Positions 47,868 through 59,940 of a stretch of 64,000 bases of DNA are shown piece by piece. Position 1 is the first letter of the stretch, and each line of letters begins with the position of its first letter. The notes below the pieces were generated by a model. That model made no database searches, was not told where the DNA came from, and saw nothing but the letters and a program-made list of their open reading frames with translations. The stretch comes from Coniella vitis. Lineage: Eukaryota; Ascomycota; Sordariomycetes; Diaporthales; Schizoparmaceae. The DNA lies in contig WUJK01000011.1 of the NCBI GenBank assembly GCA_011317545.1, positions 1,627,501-1,691,500 on the forward strand. Direction: 5' to 3'. A program made the position numbers and the translations under genes.

Positions 47868-48884
47868 AATGGGAACGTGGGAGGTTGTGTAGAGTGCAAG
47901 AAGCAGAGGGAGATTGAGTTCTTGTCTTTTTTACGCGTTGTACGGTAGCTGGGAAAATACCCAGTATCTTGCCATGGATAGAGCGCGGGAAATTATACAC
48001 GTTTTGTCGTTCACATGTACAACGGGTGGTTTCTTTCAGTGTATACGCAGCGTAAAGGTACGTATGAGTCGCGTGAATTCCCCACGGCGGCATGGAGTTT
48101 GGTTCTCAAGAGGACAAGATTGTCACTGAGCCTGGCTCACGCGTGTGAACAATAGAAATCACTCAAGAAGCACTTCTTGTTTTGAGAGTACTAAGAGCGC
48201 GTCCGCCATGGCTGTCTAAGAGGGTCAGAGGAGGCACGGAACGTGACGAACGGTGGCCCAGAAACTCAGGCAACTCTCGTGGACTGGGTGACAAGACCTG
48301 TCAGAAAGGTAGCATGACAATGATTCTTGAAACGCCGTGCAAATTGCAGCTGCTAACGTCATCTCCCAAAGGAGTCATTCTTTCACGACGCGTTCATCGG
48401 GAGCTCCTGTTGGAAACCACGCGCAGCATGTGACCTCCGAAAGCTATCGACGCCTCGCCACTTGAATTCCCATGGACACCGTCCGTAAACAGTGCTCAAC
48501 ACAATCTGACCAGAGACGACGTGCCCCCCATTGTGTACGCTAAGACTCGCCCAGAAGCCATATTGCTGTCAATTGTCCAAAGGGCCAAGATGGGACGCGG
48601 GTCCATGATCCCCAGGCATTTGTCACCGTCGAAGGCGATGCGAGCCCCCGCTGCCTCCAAACTACAGTGTCTCACCACACACTTATAAGAGTCCAACACT
48701 TACGGTATAATATCGGAGCAAGTGAAACGGCACCCACAGAGGAACCCTTCTGCGTAGGTAAGCGGATCAATTCGGCCGACCAATCACCGCAAACCATTCA
48801 CCTCTTGACCCAAAATGACGTGGTACGGTATGGGTGTACATTAGTAGATAAAGTGTGGGTCTCGTTCCCGGCCTAGTCATGCTT

Positions 48885-48910
48885 GCAGCGCAGCGCAGCA
48901 CAGCGCAGCG
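48885..48910. repeat. CAGCG pentamer repeat
   Basis: Five units of CAGCG or CAGCA. Confidence 0.8.
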
Positions 48911-50808
48911 TGCGTTTGTACATGCGCAGAGTATCTCAATCCCTCCGGTAGACTTTCCGTTGAAGAGTCTCTCGCTAATCTGAGAGGCATGCACAAGGCA
49001 TCGCATAACAAGGCGGCTGTGTGGTGTGTGTGCGCATGCACTCTTTGTATAGTCAGTACCTGCCTTGTACTATATTGTGCGCTCTCACCGCTTTTCGAGA
49101 TGGAGGCAGATGGTGTGGGTAAGGAGATCGCAGATTAGCGACTGCTTTTGGCCTGGGAGATTTTATCAGGTGAATGCTTGTTTACATGGAGCACAATACG
49201 GGCGAATTTACTCAGTCCCTCCATCGAGAAGATCGACGCATGCTGAGGTTCCCAAACACACCAAAGACTACCAAGGGCACCTCGCCATATGGCCTATAAA
49301 TCACACTCCACTTACTCGGCAGGAGACTCTGCTCTTAGCTGGTATCTAGAAGCCATTATCATGGTCTATGTATTGCCCAGATTACAGCTTGGAGAGGGAC
49401 CTCACCATCTTTCTAAAATAACGAACTAGTCAGTGCTGTTGGCTGGCTGGCTGACGTGCATGCTTGCCAAGGAGCCCCGGATCTGCAGAACGGTCGCTCG
49501 CCAGGAGAGTCCTGTTACCAGCAGAATCTGCACGTATCTGCAGATCTTGGATGGATGCAAATCTATCCTTCAGCCAGTGTTAGCAGTCGCCGTCTATGGC
49601 ATAGGACTCCTCACATACCTATCGTACACTATATATCGGTTCTAGGCGGTGTGGGTGACAGCAAGTTTACTATCGCAACGGTTCAAGTACTTTGACACAA
49701 AACTTGCCTCTGCTCTTAAAGAACCGCTTGATCGACACAAAGAAGAGCGTGTCCCTCCTATACGATATAATAACAACAACAAAAACAAACAACGGACTAT
49801 TGCCAGTTGCTCGTGCTCTTTGCCCCTTTCCCTCCTCGTCAAAGTTATTCCCGGCCGACCTAAAGACGGCCAAGATGCGTGCATGCAGACAGGGCATAAC
49901 CCTTGTTTTTTTCTTTCTCCTACCATGTACTATATAGCATGCAGTCAGGACAGAGCCGACCAACAACATGGCAGGGAAGGTCTGAATCCAAGAGATGAAT
50001 ATGCATAAAACGGTACTTTTGACGTACCGTGGCCCTGTTGGTGAGGCTCGCTGGCCGGGATCCACCTACCATGACTTGACAACTTCAAACTTGGCGGCCT
50101 CCCCGCTACAAGTCAGACTTTCAGCTGGATGTTGTTGAATCGGCCGTGAATAGGATACTGCGTAAAGCTACCGCCAATCAAAGGAGATTGACGAGGATCC
50201 TGCCAATATTTTTTGATTCGGACAGGTATTGAAATAAATCTTGTCAAAGCAAAAATAGGCGATGATCTCACAAAGTCCTCCGGTGCCACGAAAAAAGACA
50301 GCCAAATGTGTTTGCTGTGGGGAAACGTTGCAGTGCAGACACCCTGTGAAACCATCCAAAAGACATCTATCCAGAAACACGACCTGGAGTGCGCCGCCAA
50401 CCCGGGAATCCGCTTTGCTACATATATACGAGATCTAGTCTCCGATCTGCTGCCACCATTGACTATTTATTGTCCGGTTGTATGGCTCGAGGATCCCCCA
50501 AAACGTGGAGGTTGTTCCAAGGCTTGCAGTGCGTTGTGCCAATCAGTATGTATACTGAGTAGAGACAACAATCTCGAGCAGTACAGATGGCACCCAGCGC
50601 TTGCAAGTGCAAGCTTGTGGCATTGACCCTCGAGAACATGGCAAAGCAAAATGCGTAGAATGTTTAATCATTCAGATGTCTGTCCAAACTGGCAATGATC
50701 ATCCAAAGTTTGACACCGAGCATCCTTGCTCAAGAGTCAAAAAATAGATATAGAACATCTGGAAGCGTAGCCCGCATGTTTGAGGCGGGTATAAGGTGGG
50801 TACGGCGC

Positions 50809-50818
50809 TACTATGTAC
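50809..50818 (+). repeat. TACTATGTAC motif copy
   Basis: Exact 10-mer in the gene-poor stretch left of the transcription factor. Confidence 0.75.
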
Positions 50819-51795
50819 AACCAGAACAACCTCACTCCCCCCAAGATCTTCCCCCATGGTGTTCCACAAAAGACGGGAGAAGGGGGGGCTCATCGGTGCT
50901 ATCCGAGAGCACACTGGAGGAGGGTTGCTTGCCAGGCTTGCCAAGCTGCCAAAGCTTCGCGACGTGCCGTTTCAACTGTATGGGGCAGTGATGTGCACAC
51001 GTGAATGCAGGTACATGTCTGTAGGTACGGTCGACCCTCCATTTGAATCGCTGCCCCATTGGACAAGGAACGCCTGCAGCTATTTCTGCGCAGCAATTGT
51101 GGCTGCACGAGCCAGCAACGTGCATACTTGGGGATTATAGCACGCTGCACAAGTGTAGCGGCCTCCAGCTGCAGAATCACTCCCACACCTTCTCCGACTC
51201 GGCACATCATCGTAGCGACCGTGTCAGCAAGTGCCGGCTAGTTGAAGTGGCCGGCCTTGATGGCGTGTGTTGGAGCTGATCATGCAGCCGAGGATAGTCT
51301 GGTCTCTTGCATAAAGGGTTCCTGAGAGATGTTGCCGGTGGTCTTGTACGACGCACAAGGCAAGATGTCGTCATGACAGCCGCAGTGGGCCACCGCGGGT
51401 TGCCAAAAGGGAGTGCAGAGGCTTCGGCGAGGGCTTGAACTCGGTCACTTGAAGCATGTACATGTGGATACGATAAGGGTCTGCCCCTTTTGTCAAAAGG
51501 GCCAGTGATGCAATCACTGCCCGCACGTAGACGTGGTGCCGTGCATGGTGGTTGGTGAAGTGATAGGGCGAGCTGACGTGAGGGACCGGGATCCGACTTC
51601 GCACATCTTCTGCGTTTGGCAACACGATTCAGCTGCAAGAAATCATGTTTGAAGCCATCGCAAGTAGTGTGAAAGGGTTGAGGTAACCTCAAGGGTAGCC
51701 GTCTGCAAGTCGTGGGGGCTGTGCTAGGTCCAAAGACGCGTGGACATCCGACTATCGGGGTTGAAGCGCGTTGGTGGCACTGCAAGGCGGCTAAA

Positions 51796-51810
51796 CCCCC
51801 CCCCCCCCCC
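51796..51810. repeat. Poly-C tract
   Basis: Fifteen consecutive C. Confidence 0.9.
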
Positions 51811-52838
51811 ATATTCCAAGTCCGCAGGTACCGAATAGTATGTACGATGAGGCCATAGGGCTATGTTAGAACCGGGGTGTGCAGCGCTGCGGCCGGGCCA
51901 CGATTTTGGGCCTGCAGGCTGGTGGCCGTCACCGCTGCAGCTGTTTCTACACATCACCCCTGTGCATCCGCCTCAACCGCTGATACAAAGGCTTCTCGAA
52001 GCATTCCTGCCATTGTGCCTGGTTTGGGAAATACCTACCCACTCGCCCACAGCATGCTACCATCAAGTACTCCAACCAAAAGGCAGGTAGCTGTTGAATG
52101 GTTTCAAAGACCTGGAAGAGGAATAGATCGGAAATGAGCGCTGCGGTGTCATTGCGATCGGTAACTGGCGAATTGAAGCATCGCTCGCCCAAATCGCGCT
52201 TATGGATCTTGCATGACGCCCCGGTTGCACTCCCAAATCTGGCGCATGGGATGCAAAGACACTTGCTGCCCGCAAAGGGATAGCATTTCAGCCATTGTGT
52301 GTTGTCCTAGACAAGCGGATAATTGTTATCCATCTTTTCCCGCCGTCTATCACTCCTGGCGGGTTTCTCAGCGGTGAAACAGATCGCACACCGGTACTCG
52401 GGACACGAACGCGCCTTGAGACGGACAAGAATGCAGTCTCGTATCATCGAACCCATGGGGCAGCCATCGTCAAAGATCAGAATGGGTGAACTGCCCGATG
52501 TCAATGGAGGTTGGCCTAGATGGTCCTGGGGATGGGTGGGCTGAGCAGCTCCGTCATAGTATCTCCATGCACCTACATGCAGGACTAAACCGTTGGGTCA
52601 TCCACACGGGGCTTTGCAGCGAATACATTGGTACACGCAATGGATTCGAGGCCGGGGTGGCTCTCGCACGGCTGCACATATATATCAACCACCAACGCCG
52701 TCCTCAACGTCGTAATGGTTAAATACATGCCAAGTTCGTCAGTCGGTTGATCCGAAGTCTGGTGTTGCTCATCTCCGTTTCTGCTTTATTCTTCTGTTTA
52801 CCGGTTAGCCAAGTACTGGTCTCTAATCACTCCCAAAA

Positions 52839-54686
52839 ATGCAAGGTTCGACTTCGCTTCAGTTACCAGCCTCAGACCCACCATCGCCTTCTTCTGATGG
52901 GGGAGCCAAGTCGTCCAGAGTATGTCTAAACTGCCGGAGAAAGAAGAAGAAGTGCGATAAAAAGCTTCCGTCGTGCGGGAGGTGTACCTAGTGAGTCCAA
53001 ATTCACAATGAACCGCTAAGAATCGAGACGCAGAATGTACTGACTCGGAGCGAGCTAGTTCTCTGGAATTTTGTCAGCATGAGGACGATCAAGTATCATC
53101 CCGCCCCGCCGAGTCATCGGCACGCTCTAATTTCGAGGCGTTTGGAAACGTAGGCATTACGGGGTCCTATGCCATCCATCCGTACCTGGGAAGCCAGCAA
53201 AGCCCGGTAATCAGCCCCGCCTTATTTGAGTCTCTCGAAACGACCGACAACGTGCACAGCTTTGTTTCCCGAAGCCTTGCGCAAATAATAGGCGACCAAA
53301 CAGCAACTGAGAGTATTGTAAGGTATTATTTTAGTACTATCAATGCATGGTTCACAATCATTGAAAGCACAAGCTTCGAGGAGCAATTGGATCAAATGTG
53401 GACAGAGCCCTCGGCTGAGACAGGATTGTTAGCTGTATGCATGCTTCTCATCGTGAGATCTCCAGAAGAGAATGCAGCTGTGTCGATGCAGAACAGCCTC
53501 TATCATTCTGTCAAGACACTTTGGGGGATTGTGGCGGCCAAGATGCCTCTTTCGACCTCGGTATTGCAGGCCAACCTCCTTGTATGTCTGTATGAGCTCG
53601 GGCACCTCATGCCTCAACAAGCGTACCTCACATTAAGCACTTGTGTCAGCATCGTGCGTGCCTTTGGCTGGCTTGACGGATCCTTTTGGGGCCAGGACCA
53701 GTGGATCCTGAGAGCCAAGGAGTTGAAGATGTGTTCGATTATATGGTGGGCAATGGTCTTTCTGGAAAGGTGTGTGCGAAGCCCATCATCTGTGCATTTG
53801 AAGTTGTCCAACGGAGCTAACACGTTCACCAGCTCTCTTCAGTGCCAAGAGCTAGGATATCCACAGGTGGTTTCGAGCTTCACGTTTACGATTCCCTTTC
53901 CCGAGACATTTGATCCGCTACTGCATCTGGTACAGAGCGGTTCGACACAGTATGGAGAAACCCAGAGATTTGCAGACAATGACGACAGCAGGGTGGAGAC
54001 AATTGTTTTTCCGGAAGCCAAGTCGTCTTCTTTATTGTGTCAAGTGCTGGCACAGACAAAATCATCGGCAACCCCACCACAAGCTCGTGAGACGCTGCAT
54101 GCCGCGGTGCTGGACCATGCGCGAACCATCGTGTCGACGCCATGGAAGGATGGAAGCCGTTTTGCTGCATTGAGTCTCGCATACATGTAAGACCATCTGT
54201 CTGTCATTTCGGTGCGCGATTTGTATGCTAAAAGGCTTCTCAGCGCGGTGCTCAAGCTCAATCATCCTCAATTAAGCATTGGGAGGAGCTCACGGATCGT
54301 ATTTTCGTCCAATGATCGAGGCGTTTTGCAGAGCACTGTCCATGTCGTCGACTCGATTTGCCACAGTGCACAACTTATCACTTCGTCCTCTGGCAGTCTC
54401 TCTTTTCTGGGCCCCTTAGTGCCGACATTGGCGCACAGCGTGTTCCTAGCATCCAAGGTGCTTGTAGAGTCGGCAGGAGCTCTGGCTCAGGGAAGCGACT
54501 TTTCGAACAAGATACAATTGCTTCGCGGCTGTCTTGACCTGTTTGCCAAGCGGTGGAGGGTTGCTGGTAAGTCGGCGCCGCAAAACGCGCAATCTGCTGG
54601 ACTACTAGACAGACTGACTGATCTCAATAGATCGATACGTACAAGCACTCAATGCAACAATTCAGGCGCAAATTGTCCAGATGTAG
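52839..54686 (+). CDS. Zn2Cys6 fungal transcription factor
   Basis: A fungus-specific DNA-binding regulator. Exons read as 52839-52990, 53059-54186, 54244-54566 and 54631-54686, giving 552 residues. The zinc cluster is exact: C29, C32, C39, C46, C49 and C56, in the pattern C-x2-C-x6-C-x6-C-x2-C-x6-C, with the basic RRKKKK stretch. The last cysteine lies in exon 2. The chosen acceptor at 53058, 11 nt after a CTGAC branch point, is the one that restores it; nearer AGs give a stop. The middle region (ETGLLAVCMLLIV, LLVCLYELGHLMPQQAYLTLSTCVSIVRAFGWL) resembles the regulatory region of such factors. The C-terminal helical part ends RWRVADRYVQALNATIQAQIVQM. The frame continues open for 80 codons past the TAG, so a longer form is possible. 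Its targets are unknown; the GH18 gene lies 2.3 kb downstream on the same strand. Confidence 0.85.
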
Positions 54687-55150
54687 ACCCGACGGCAAAT
54701 GACGATTGCAAACGACTTGACACCGCTGTGTCCACAGCACGGGACGGAGCTCTGCCAGGACGACTCCGAAATGTTGCTAGAACAACACACAAGGGCGCTG
54801 GGCGCCTTGGCCGAAAGGGGCAACCATGCTCAGGCTGGCGTTACTGACGCCTTAATGGATAATGTTGAAGGTATCTCGCTTTGGCTAGGCCTAAAGGCGC
54901 AGGTTGGGAAACTGTTGGACGTTCTCTAGCCCCAGGCGGGCGGCGGCGGCGGCAATACCAAGGAAAGTAAAACGTTTCCAAGCTGCAAGCAGCTAAAACG
55001 AAAGGTGTCTATGGGTGTTTTTCTTTTGTAATTCTTTCATCTTGTTCTCGCTTGGATCTCGAGGCAATCCGATAAGTTTTGGCAGCTGCGGGCCAGCAGA
55101 TGTTGTTTGAGGCGGTGACAATGAAACGGACCACCTGTAGCTTAGAGGGC

Positions 55151-55242
55151 GCTGTAAGTACTATGTAGCAATCCAAAGTGCGCTTTCCCAGTGAAGACGC
55201 TCCGCATTCAGCTGTACTATGTAAGGCACTTCGAAGTGCGCT
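55151..55242 (+). repeat. Imperfect local duplication carrying TACTATGTA motif
   Basis: GCTGTAAGTACTATGTA...AAGTGCGCT (55151-55184) recurs as GCTGTACTATGTA...AAGTGCGCT (55211-55242). The order of the three blocks is kept, with small indels between them. Confidence 0.7.
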
Positions 55243-56022
55243 GCAATAGTACCTATACCCGGTTATCTGCCAATCCAGGACCCCTCACTAGCAGTTACGT
55301 AAAACATATGGCAAGAACGTTACAGGGTGACTTGAGAAGTACATGCCACTTTCCGCATCATAATCTCCATGACCAGCGCATCAAAAATGCTTCCTTGACC
55401 TCCCAAAATTGTCTCCATTCCTCGCGAAAAAGCAGAACCTGCTGCTACATCTCGGCATTTCCCGGCCTGCTACTTTGAGTCAGACCACTACTTCATTTTA
55501 ACCGCCCATTGTTCAAATCCTGATGCCTCTGCGAACCTTGACCTGTTCAGCGTGGCACGTCAGAAAGTCGGTGGGGCTGGTGACCCGCCTCGGACCGAGA
55601 ACGTCGTCAATGATAGCTCTCCGCACGTTCAAACGCGGAGCTCTTCCGCGTAGACGAAGCCGACGACGTCTCGAGAAGCAAGTAAGAAAAAAAAAAATGC
55701 AAACTAAGCTAAAACAATAAATCCGCTCATTGCACTCCATGCCTGGTCCGTTTGGGCGATGCTCACCGCCATGTCAATCTATTAGATGTGGCATCTGCAC
55801 ATCTTGTACAGGATCGTCGCGCTGCCCGCCATCCCAGACCTCGTCAACCGGGGATCCTGGCTTAGAGTTCACCTGGCAGACTGGTTAACCTCCAAGGTGA
55901 TCAGACGTGGAAACGACAGATGGGTCTTCAATCTTCGAAAGCGCCACTAGCTAACTTTGCATCAGGAAACCCAAGCCGGATGAGTGTATCGGGAACTTGT
56001 TCGACCTATTCCGTCGTCCTTC

Positions 56023-56031
56023 TACATAGTA
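56023..56031 (-). repeat. TACTATGTA motif copy
   Basis: TACATAGTA on the plus strand; an isolated copy. Confidence 0.7.
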
Positions 56032-56989
56032 TCGATCTGGCTTCGCCGCCAAGAACTCACTGGTCCTTCAAAAAGTACAAGATGCGATCTGAAGCAAACA
56101 AGGTCCAGTGGGTCACAGTGCACTACCACAAACAGTTTGGCGCACTCAAAATTGTAATGCTCACTGTAGGGATTGCACATGTGTCAAAGCCCTCAGCCCA
56201 GCTTCAAGTTGCAGCGAGACCCCCGTGAAGCGACGTTTTGCGCCATTTGGATAAAAGTCGAAATCGCATATACGCCAACGTCAAACGACTTCAGGACGAA
56301 CACGCCATGACACAAGGGGTCCGACGTCGAGGAGAACCTGATAGCAATTTTAGCCAAGGCTCAAACGAAGCGTGCAGATGTCTGTCTGACTGGGAGCGCC
56401 GTGTTCTACACGAACTTGACGCTGGACTTACATTTTACCCAAACTATATGCGTGTCCGCCTTAAACCCCTGCTCACTGTTGTTTCCGCAGAATGCCTCAC
56501 GTCCAGTGAATAGAGACAGCGTTATGTCATTTCTCCTTGCCTTGCATATGCTGCTGGGCTAGGATCGCAAGTCAGGGGCCGTACATATGCAGCCTTGCTC
56601 TCCTCGGAACCCCGCGTCCTGTGAGTCTCCGCCAGACATGCCCAGCACCAACCACACCTGAGCAATCCGCATTCTGCTCTTCTCCTGCTCCTGCATCAAA
56701 TGCGTCCACGTCCACTTCAGAGTTGGTCGAGTGACCCCATCCTGGATCTGCGCTAGGAAGACCCTTGCTGCCCGACGCCGGCCACCATCAACGTCCGACA
56801 CCTCTTCGCTATGCTGTGGTATATATTTCCTTTTTGGGTGGCGCCCAGTCCTCATCATGCCCTGTGTTTCTGGCTCCTCCTCCCTTCCATGAATGCTTCC
56901 CAAGCCGTACAATCTCACGCGTCTTCTGGCTCCCCTGCAAAGTTCTCAACGCTAGACTCTGTCCGACTACTCCTTCTATTCATTTCGAC

Positions 56990-58325
56990 ATGAACGGCTC
57001 GTCCACAACTCACCCGCCTTCACGCAGGTCGCGCAAAGCCGCCAGCCTTTCCCAGGTCTACTTTTCCAATGCCGTCTACTTCCCAAATCACAGAATTTAC
57101 AATGGAGATACCCCGGGTTCTATGAATTACAATTGTATCAGCACCGTATATTATAGCTTCGCGAATGTTGCTACAGACGGTGGTGTCTTCGTAAGTGATG
57201 CTATGCCTGTGGATTGCGGCTCGTTTCTAATTGCAAGCAAACAATTCATAGTTAAGTGACGAGTACGCAGATGTTCGATCGCCATGCGATGGGGTGTCTG
57301 GCGGCCTTGGATCATTGATGCATCTGAAGCAGAAGCATCCTCATCTCCAGGTCATCCTGTCTATTGGAGGCCCTCTCTCGAGCCAAGTCTTCCCCATGGT
57401 TGCGTCCAGTGCAGTTCTGCGTGATAACTTTGCAAGGTCATGCAAAGACCTTGTGGACGCTTCTGGCCTCGACGGGATAGATAGTACGGCTCCACACGAT
57501 CTCTTTGTTGTTATTTGACACCCGCTTACACGGAGCCCTCAGTTGTGTGGCAATGGCCTACGGATACCCTTCAGGGCGCCGATTTCGTGGCTCTTTTGGC
57601 GGCCATCCGCATGTACTTGCCAGAGGAGCACTATCTCGTCACAGCCGCGTTGCCTGCTGTTCAGGCCGTGCTAGGTACCATGGACCTCTGCCGCGCTGCA
57701 GGATACTTGGACCTGGTCAACTTGATGGCTTTCAATCTCTACGGAGCCTGGAGCTCCCGATCAGGGCATCACGCCCAATTGTACCCTTCGACGCACAAAG
57801 AAGATGAGAGCTTCTCAGGCTCGTACGCCGTCTCCTACCTCCTGTCTCGGGGCTTCCCAGCCAAGAAGATTCTCTTTGGCATTCCTTGCTTTGGCCGGCA
57901 CTTTCCTGGTGTGACGAGCCCCGGCCAGAGTTTCAGTAGGCCGAGTGGTGACGGCACTGTGAATTACTCGCAGTTGCCACGCAAAGAAAGCAAAGAGATT
58001 GTGGATAGGAGGGCGTGTGCTGCTTTTTGTGTGGGTGGTAGCAACGACAGTGGCAGTAATGGGCTTATTACCTACGATAACCCAGAGACCGTCAAAGCCA
58101 AGGCTGCTTTTGTGAAGCAAAAAGGTCTAGGTGTAAGCACTCTCCGCTCTTTCTTGTAGTCATGCTCTTTCGTACATCCCTGAGCACACACCAACGTCAT
58201 TCCACGAGACTAACTATCCGCCTATTTTCAAGGGACTCTTCTATTGGACCGGGCCGGCTGATGCCACAGACAGCAAACGAAGCCTAATTGCATCTGGCTT
58301 CAAAGCACTGCACAGTTCTGGATGA
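56990..58325 (+). CDS. GH18 chitinase-like protein, predicted catalytically inactive
   Basis: A glycoside hydrolase 18 TIM barrel. Exons read as 56990-57190, 57252-57483, 57543-58132 and 58233-58325, giving 371 residues. Family segments are YYSFANVATDGGVFLSDEYAD, HPHLQVILSIGG, LDGIDIVWQWP, YLVTAALPAV, LVNLMAFNLYGAW, KKILFGIPCFGR, NGLITYDNPETV and KQKGLGGLFYWTGP. The catalytic DxxDxDxE motif (DGIDIDWE in active enzymes) reads DGIDIVWQ at 141-148: the general-acid glutamate is Q148 and the preceding aspartate V146. The MxYD pair that stabilises the reaction intermediate reads MAFN (206-209), so Tyr and Asp are Phe and Asn. The barrel is otherwise complete, with clean splice sites and no internal stop. 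No signal peptide is seen at MNGSSTTHPPSRRSRK, suggesting a cytosolic protein unless an upstream exon is missed. A chitin-binding or sugar-sensing role is inference. Confidence 0.85.
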
Positions 58326-59940
58326 TGATTGCAGTACAACTACGGGCGTTCGGATGTTGCTATTCATGTTGGGATTTACAGACTCGGGTATTGCTATATC
58401 GGCTACTGGGGACAAACCGCATAGTTTTTCGGGTTACACAAAATAGAATTTGGCGGGATTGGATATTGAGCTGGTGTGCTCCGGATAGATCACAGAATAT
58501 ACAGAAAACAAATAAGATTACCCAAATTTCCAACACGGCATTGTATAAAAGAGCCACAGCACTGCCAAGAAAGGATATCCCGATCAAAGAATCGTTCTTT
58601 GCTGTACTGGACTTTGAGCTAGTCGACACCTGCCTATCAAGTTGAGGAGTGACAACCACATAATAAAATACTATGCGGCAGACCATATACCGTATTAACC
58701 AGGAATGATGTCTGTTCCAACCCAGCCTCTCAAAAGAGGACCACAAAAGCACTAGAGCTTCTAGAATGTAACGCACCATCTCATTCGCGGAAAAAGCCGC
58801 CACCCAACCAACTCATATGAATGCACATCATTGTTAGCGATGGGGTCCTGTCGTCATCGTCGGCAGACGTTTCCCTTCCTTGGGCAGTTTAAAGTTCGTT
58901 GGTATCCTGTTCATTTTCTTTACTCGCCCACTTTGAGCTATGTCTGATTTGAAACGAGAATATGTGATGCTACGCTAAGTGAATTTGTGACTGCAAAAGG
59001 TTAAAGAGACGTGTGTAGCCAATAAAGGATATAGAGTTTGGCCATGCTGGAGCAGATATATAGATTGTGTTGTGGGGCCTGGGTAATGCGACTGCTACTA
59101 TGACTTGTTGGACGGTTGATCACGCCTACATTGCGCCCTAGGTATGTATATGATTCCATGCACACAGTGTGAGGCAATCCAGCTTGAAGCTCTGGCTGTT
59201 CCTGTTGTTATGGTAAAAAGGCGCAACGAGATGGGTGTCTGATGTTAAATATTATTAATCTCCATGTTTGTGACATATCAAGGCGCTTGTAACTGCGAGT
59301 GCGATGAAGGTTGTCAACTCCTCTTTGATGTCGCAGTAACGAGCGGTTGGGCAGCGATGTGTGTTTGTTTCACCAGAACCTGAAACAGATGCAACTCTGG
59401 GGGCTGCAGCCGCCGCCAATCTGTAGTAAGTACCTGGGTATCTACTCCGTGAGGTACCGGCCAGGTGACTGCACTTGCATCAGAGAGCGGTGCGGCAGTG
59501 TGTCCCAGCTAGTATCTGTGGTGTGATTGATGATAGTTACTAGCGTGCAATGACATGCTCGGCATTTCGCGTACCTACAACTTTGTCAAATATATGTCAA
59601 TTATTCCAAATGTAACTAAAACAATCTCTCTGTTCCTGGAACAGGACCTATGACAGATTTGGGAGAGCATGGAAGAAGAAAGGGTCGAGAATCATCATGG
59701 CAGCCATTGCACCGACACAAGATTGGGCCGGCTACGCAATTTTCAGTCTCCCGCACGGGACGGCCAAAATACAGGTTGTACCGGGTCGTTCTACTCGCCG
59801 GCCTAGTGAATTTGCGCAACTGCCGTTTGGCAGGGTGAGCCCCTGGAGCTGCCACTAACATAGTTTAAGCTACGGCTGTCTCACATGCAACGTCGCTGGA
59901 CGGGGGAACTGCACTTGTCCAAACAACCACCAAAGCAACC
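58326..59940. other. Intergenic region between GH18 gene and vps53
   Basis: No supported gene in about 1.6 kb. The left half is more AT-rich than the surroundings, and its longer frames on both strands are hydrophobic or lysine-rich as expected from base composition. The right end is the vps53 promoter. Confidence 0.5.

Larger units (their letters stand above)
47868..52838. other. Gene-poor region between sdh4 and the Zn2Cys6 gene
   Basis: No supported gene is seen in about 5 kb. It contains a CAGCG/CAGCA repeat (48885-48910), a 15-nt C-run (51796-51810) and a TACTATGTAC copy (50809-50818). The frames are short, with the longest (51207-51812, minus) Pro/Arg/Ser-rich and featureless. Confidence 0.5.
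54687..56989. other. Intergenic region between Zn2Cys6 gene and GH18 gene
   Basis: 54687-54929 is open in the frame of the transcription factor's last exon. The rest shows no supported gene. A local imperfect duplication with two TACTATGTA motifs lies at 55151-55242. Confidence 0.5.

Noticed and set aside
52991..53058. Possible in-frame stop breaking the zinc cluster of the transcription factor
   Set aside because: Nearer acceptors (53010-53033) give TAA, but the acceptor at 53058 after a CTGAC branch point restores the sixth cysteine with exact C-x6-C spacing, so no break is needed.
55525..55545. T-loop-like sequence GTTCAAATCC suggesting a tRNA
   Set aside because: The flanks do not form a T stem and no matching A box or acceptor stem is found around it.
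58326..58803. Hydrophobic 147-codon minus-strand frame after the GH18 gene
   Set aside because: Hydrophobicity follows from local AT-rich composition; the plus strand is also open and no family is recognised.
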